Below are positions 61,265-62,204 of a stretch of DNA of 62,204 nucleotides, one piece after another. The DNA is taken from positions 2,014,803 through 2,077,006 of the forward strand of contig NZ_CH724107.1 in NCBI RefSeq assembly GCF_000153305.1, written 5' to 3'. The DNA comes from Oceanicola granulosus HTCC2516 (GTDB lineage Bacteria; Pseudomonadota; Alphaproteobacteria; Rhodobacterales; Rhodobacteraceae). The first letter of the stretch is position 1. Each line of letters begins with the position of its first letter. Under the pieces are notes generated by a model. The model was not told where the DNA came from. It made no database searches and saw only the letters and a program-made list of their open reading frames with translations. The position numbers and the translations under genes were made by a program.

Positions 61265-62116
61265 TCACCGCCCCGGAATGGTCTGGCGGCGCTCGCCGGC
61301 GCCGGGCCAGGTGTCGATCGCCTCGAGCGCCTCCTCGGCGGTCTCCACGAAGCGGAACAGGTCGAGGTCGGCGGGCGAGATCGTCCCGGCTTCCTCGAGC
61401 GCCTTCCAGTCCACGATCCGCTCCCAGAACTCGCGGCCGAAGAGCAGGACGGGGACCATCTGCATCCGCCCGGTCTGGATCAGCGTCAGGCACTCGAAGG
61501 TCTCGTCGAGCGTGCCGAAGCCGCCGGGGAAGACGCACACCGCGCGGGCCCGCATCAGGAAGTGCATCTTGCGGATCGCGAAGTAGTGGAAGTTGAAGCA
61601 GAGCTCCGGCGTGACGTAGGCGTTGGGCTGCTGCTCGTGGGGGAGCACGATGTTGAGCCCGATCGAGCGGCCGCCCGCGTCGACCGCGCCGCGATTGCCC
61701 GCCTCCATGACGCCGGGCCCGCCGCCGGTGACGATGACGTCCTCGCTGCCGCCGTTCCTCATCGAGCGCTCGGTGACGATGCGGGCGAACTTGCGTGCCT
61801 CGGCATAGTGCGCCGAAAGGCCCGCCAGCGTCTCGGTGCGCGCGGAGTCCTTCTGGTCGGGCGATGGGATGCGCGCGCCGCCGAAGAGCACGATGGTCGA
61901 CTGCACGTCGGCCTCGTTCATCATCAGCTCCGGCTTGAGCAGCTCGAGCTGCAGCCGGACGGGACGCAGCTCCTCGCGCAGCAGGAAGTCGGTGTCGTCG
62001 AAGGCGAGCCGGTAGCTCGGCGATTCCGCCTGCGGCGTCTGGGGGGTCTGCTCGGCGGCGACCCTGTCCTGGCGGCTGTCGCGGAAGGGGCGGCGGAGGC
62101 GGTCCTTCTTCGTCAT
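61265..62116 (-). CDS. LOG-family protein (TIGR00730, Rossmann; cytokinin riboside phosphoribohydrolase-like)
   Basis: 283 aa. IVTGGGPGVMEAGNRGA and FPGGFGTLDETFE are the LOG nucleotide-binding and catalytic motifs (PGGxGTxxE). Family members split nucleoside monophosphates at the N-glycosidic bond; this bacterial one may be a general nucleotide 5'-phosphate ribohydrolase. The N-terminal 90 residues are an extension over plant LOG. AAGGAG precedes ATG 62116. Co-transcribed with gluconokinase. Confidence 0.9.
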   Translation of the reverse strand: MTKKDRLRRPFRDSRQDRVAAEQTPQTPQAESPSYRLAFDDTDFLLREELRPVRLQLELLKPELMMNEADVQSTIVLFGGARIPSPDQKDSARTETLAGLSAHYAEARKFARIVTERSMRNGGSEDVIVTGGGPGVMEAGNRGAVDAGGRSIGLNIVLPHEQQPNAYVTPELCFNFHYFAIRKMHFLMRARAVCVFPGGFGTLDETFECLTLIQTGRMQMVPVLLFGREFWERIVDWKALEEAGTISPADLDLFRFVETAEEALEAIDTWPGAGERRQTIPGR

Positions 62117-62204
62117 CGCGGTCTCCTTGTTGGCGCAAGGATACGTGATGGCAGGCCCCGCGGGAGAAGTCCATTTGCAAGGGCCCGAGGGGACGGGCGT
62201 GGGT

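Noticed and set aside
60762-62180. 472-codon minus-strand frame spanning LOG and gluconokinase genes
   Set aside because: The upstream part is an out-of-frame shadow of the LOG gene; only the final 166 codons are real gluconokinase.

Overview
The window is a high-GC alphaproteobacterial chromosome segment, most likely from the Rhodobacterales (Rhodobacteraceae or Roseobacter type). The call rests on four things: the order mutM / ubiE-ubiB / ech / rpsT / dnaA / dnaN / recF / gyrB; a flagellar locus with FlaF, FlbT, a DUF1217 protein, a MotE-like protein and scattered fli/flg operons; YjbF/YjbH exopolysaccharide genes; and TTAA-N7-TTAA (CtrA-like) and GANTC (CcrM-like) motifs in intergenic DNA. 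No phage, insertion sequence or CRISPR array was seen.

Region by region. 1-340 holds the damaged 3' part of an omega-aminotransferase. 359-3612 holds a soluble lytic transglycosylase and dapA. 3723-4984 is a small, clearly lower-GC two-gene island: an unrecognised 244-aa protein translationally linked to a PIN-domain protein. 5015-7937 is a tightly overlapping dinB / GT8 glycosyltransferase / epimerase operon. 7955-10663 carries an N-formylglutamate amidohydrolase-like gene, tRNA-Val(GAC), rpmJ and a secreted triple-repeat (PPC-like) protein. 10730-14866 reads leftwards as pheT, ytoQ and an M20-type amidase. 14941-18252 is an exopolysaccharide set (sugar transferase, YjbH, YjbF). Opposite it, 18489-22620 reads rightwards as a CDP-alcohol phosphatidyltransferase and a ynjBCD-type ABC importer. 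The intergenic space between these two units carries a strikingly regular triple TTAA array.

22614-47680 is the flagellar locus. Leftward fliF-fliH-fliN-fliP diverges from rightward fliL-(unknown)-motE-motA-(MotC-like unknown)-lytic transglycosylase-flhA-fliR-flhB-fliJ-like. Leftward flgB-flgC-fliE-fliQ-flgF-flgG-flgA-flgH-(second fliL-like) diverges from fliI. Leftward fliC-flaF-flbT-DUF1217 follows. Then flgJ-like and flgN-like diverge from fliK-flgD. Recognisable motB, fliG, fliM, flgE, flgK, flgL and flgI are absent, so the locus is split. The divergent flagellar control regions share a TTAAG-N3-CGG-TT-type element with the exopolysaccharide region, which suggests one regulator (probably CtrA) couples motility and surface polysaccharide.

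47695-60663 is the housekeeping and replication block: ubiB, ubiE, mutM, ech, rpsT, dnaA, dnaN, recF, three small overlapping genes (GNAT, VOC, LysE), and gyrB. The 642-bp gap before dnaA holds no gene but has eight GANTC sites in 215 bp and several hairpins. The window closes with a leftward LOG-family gene and gluconokinase.
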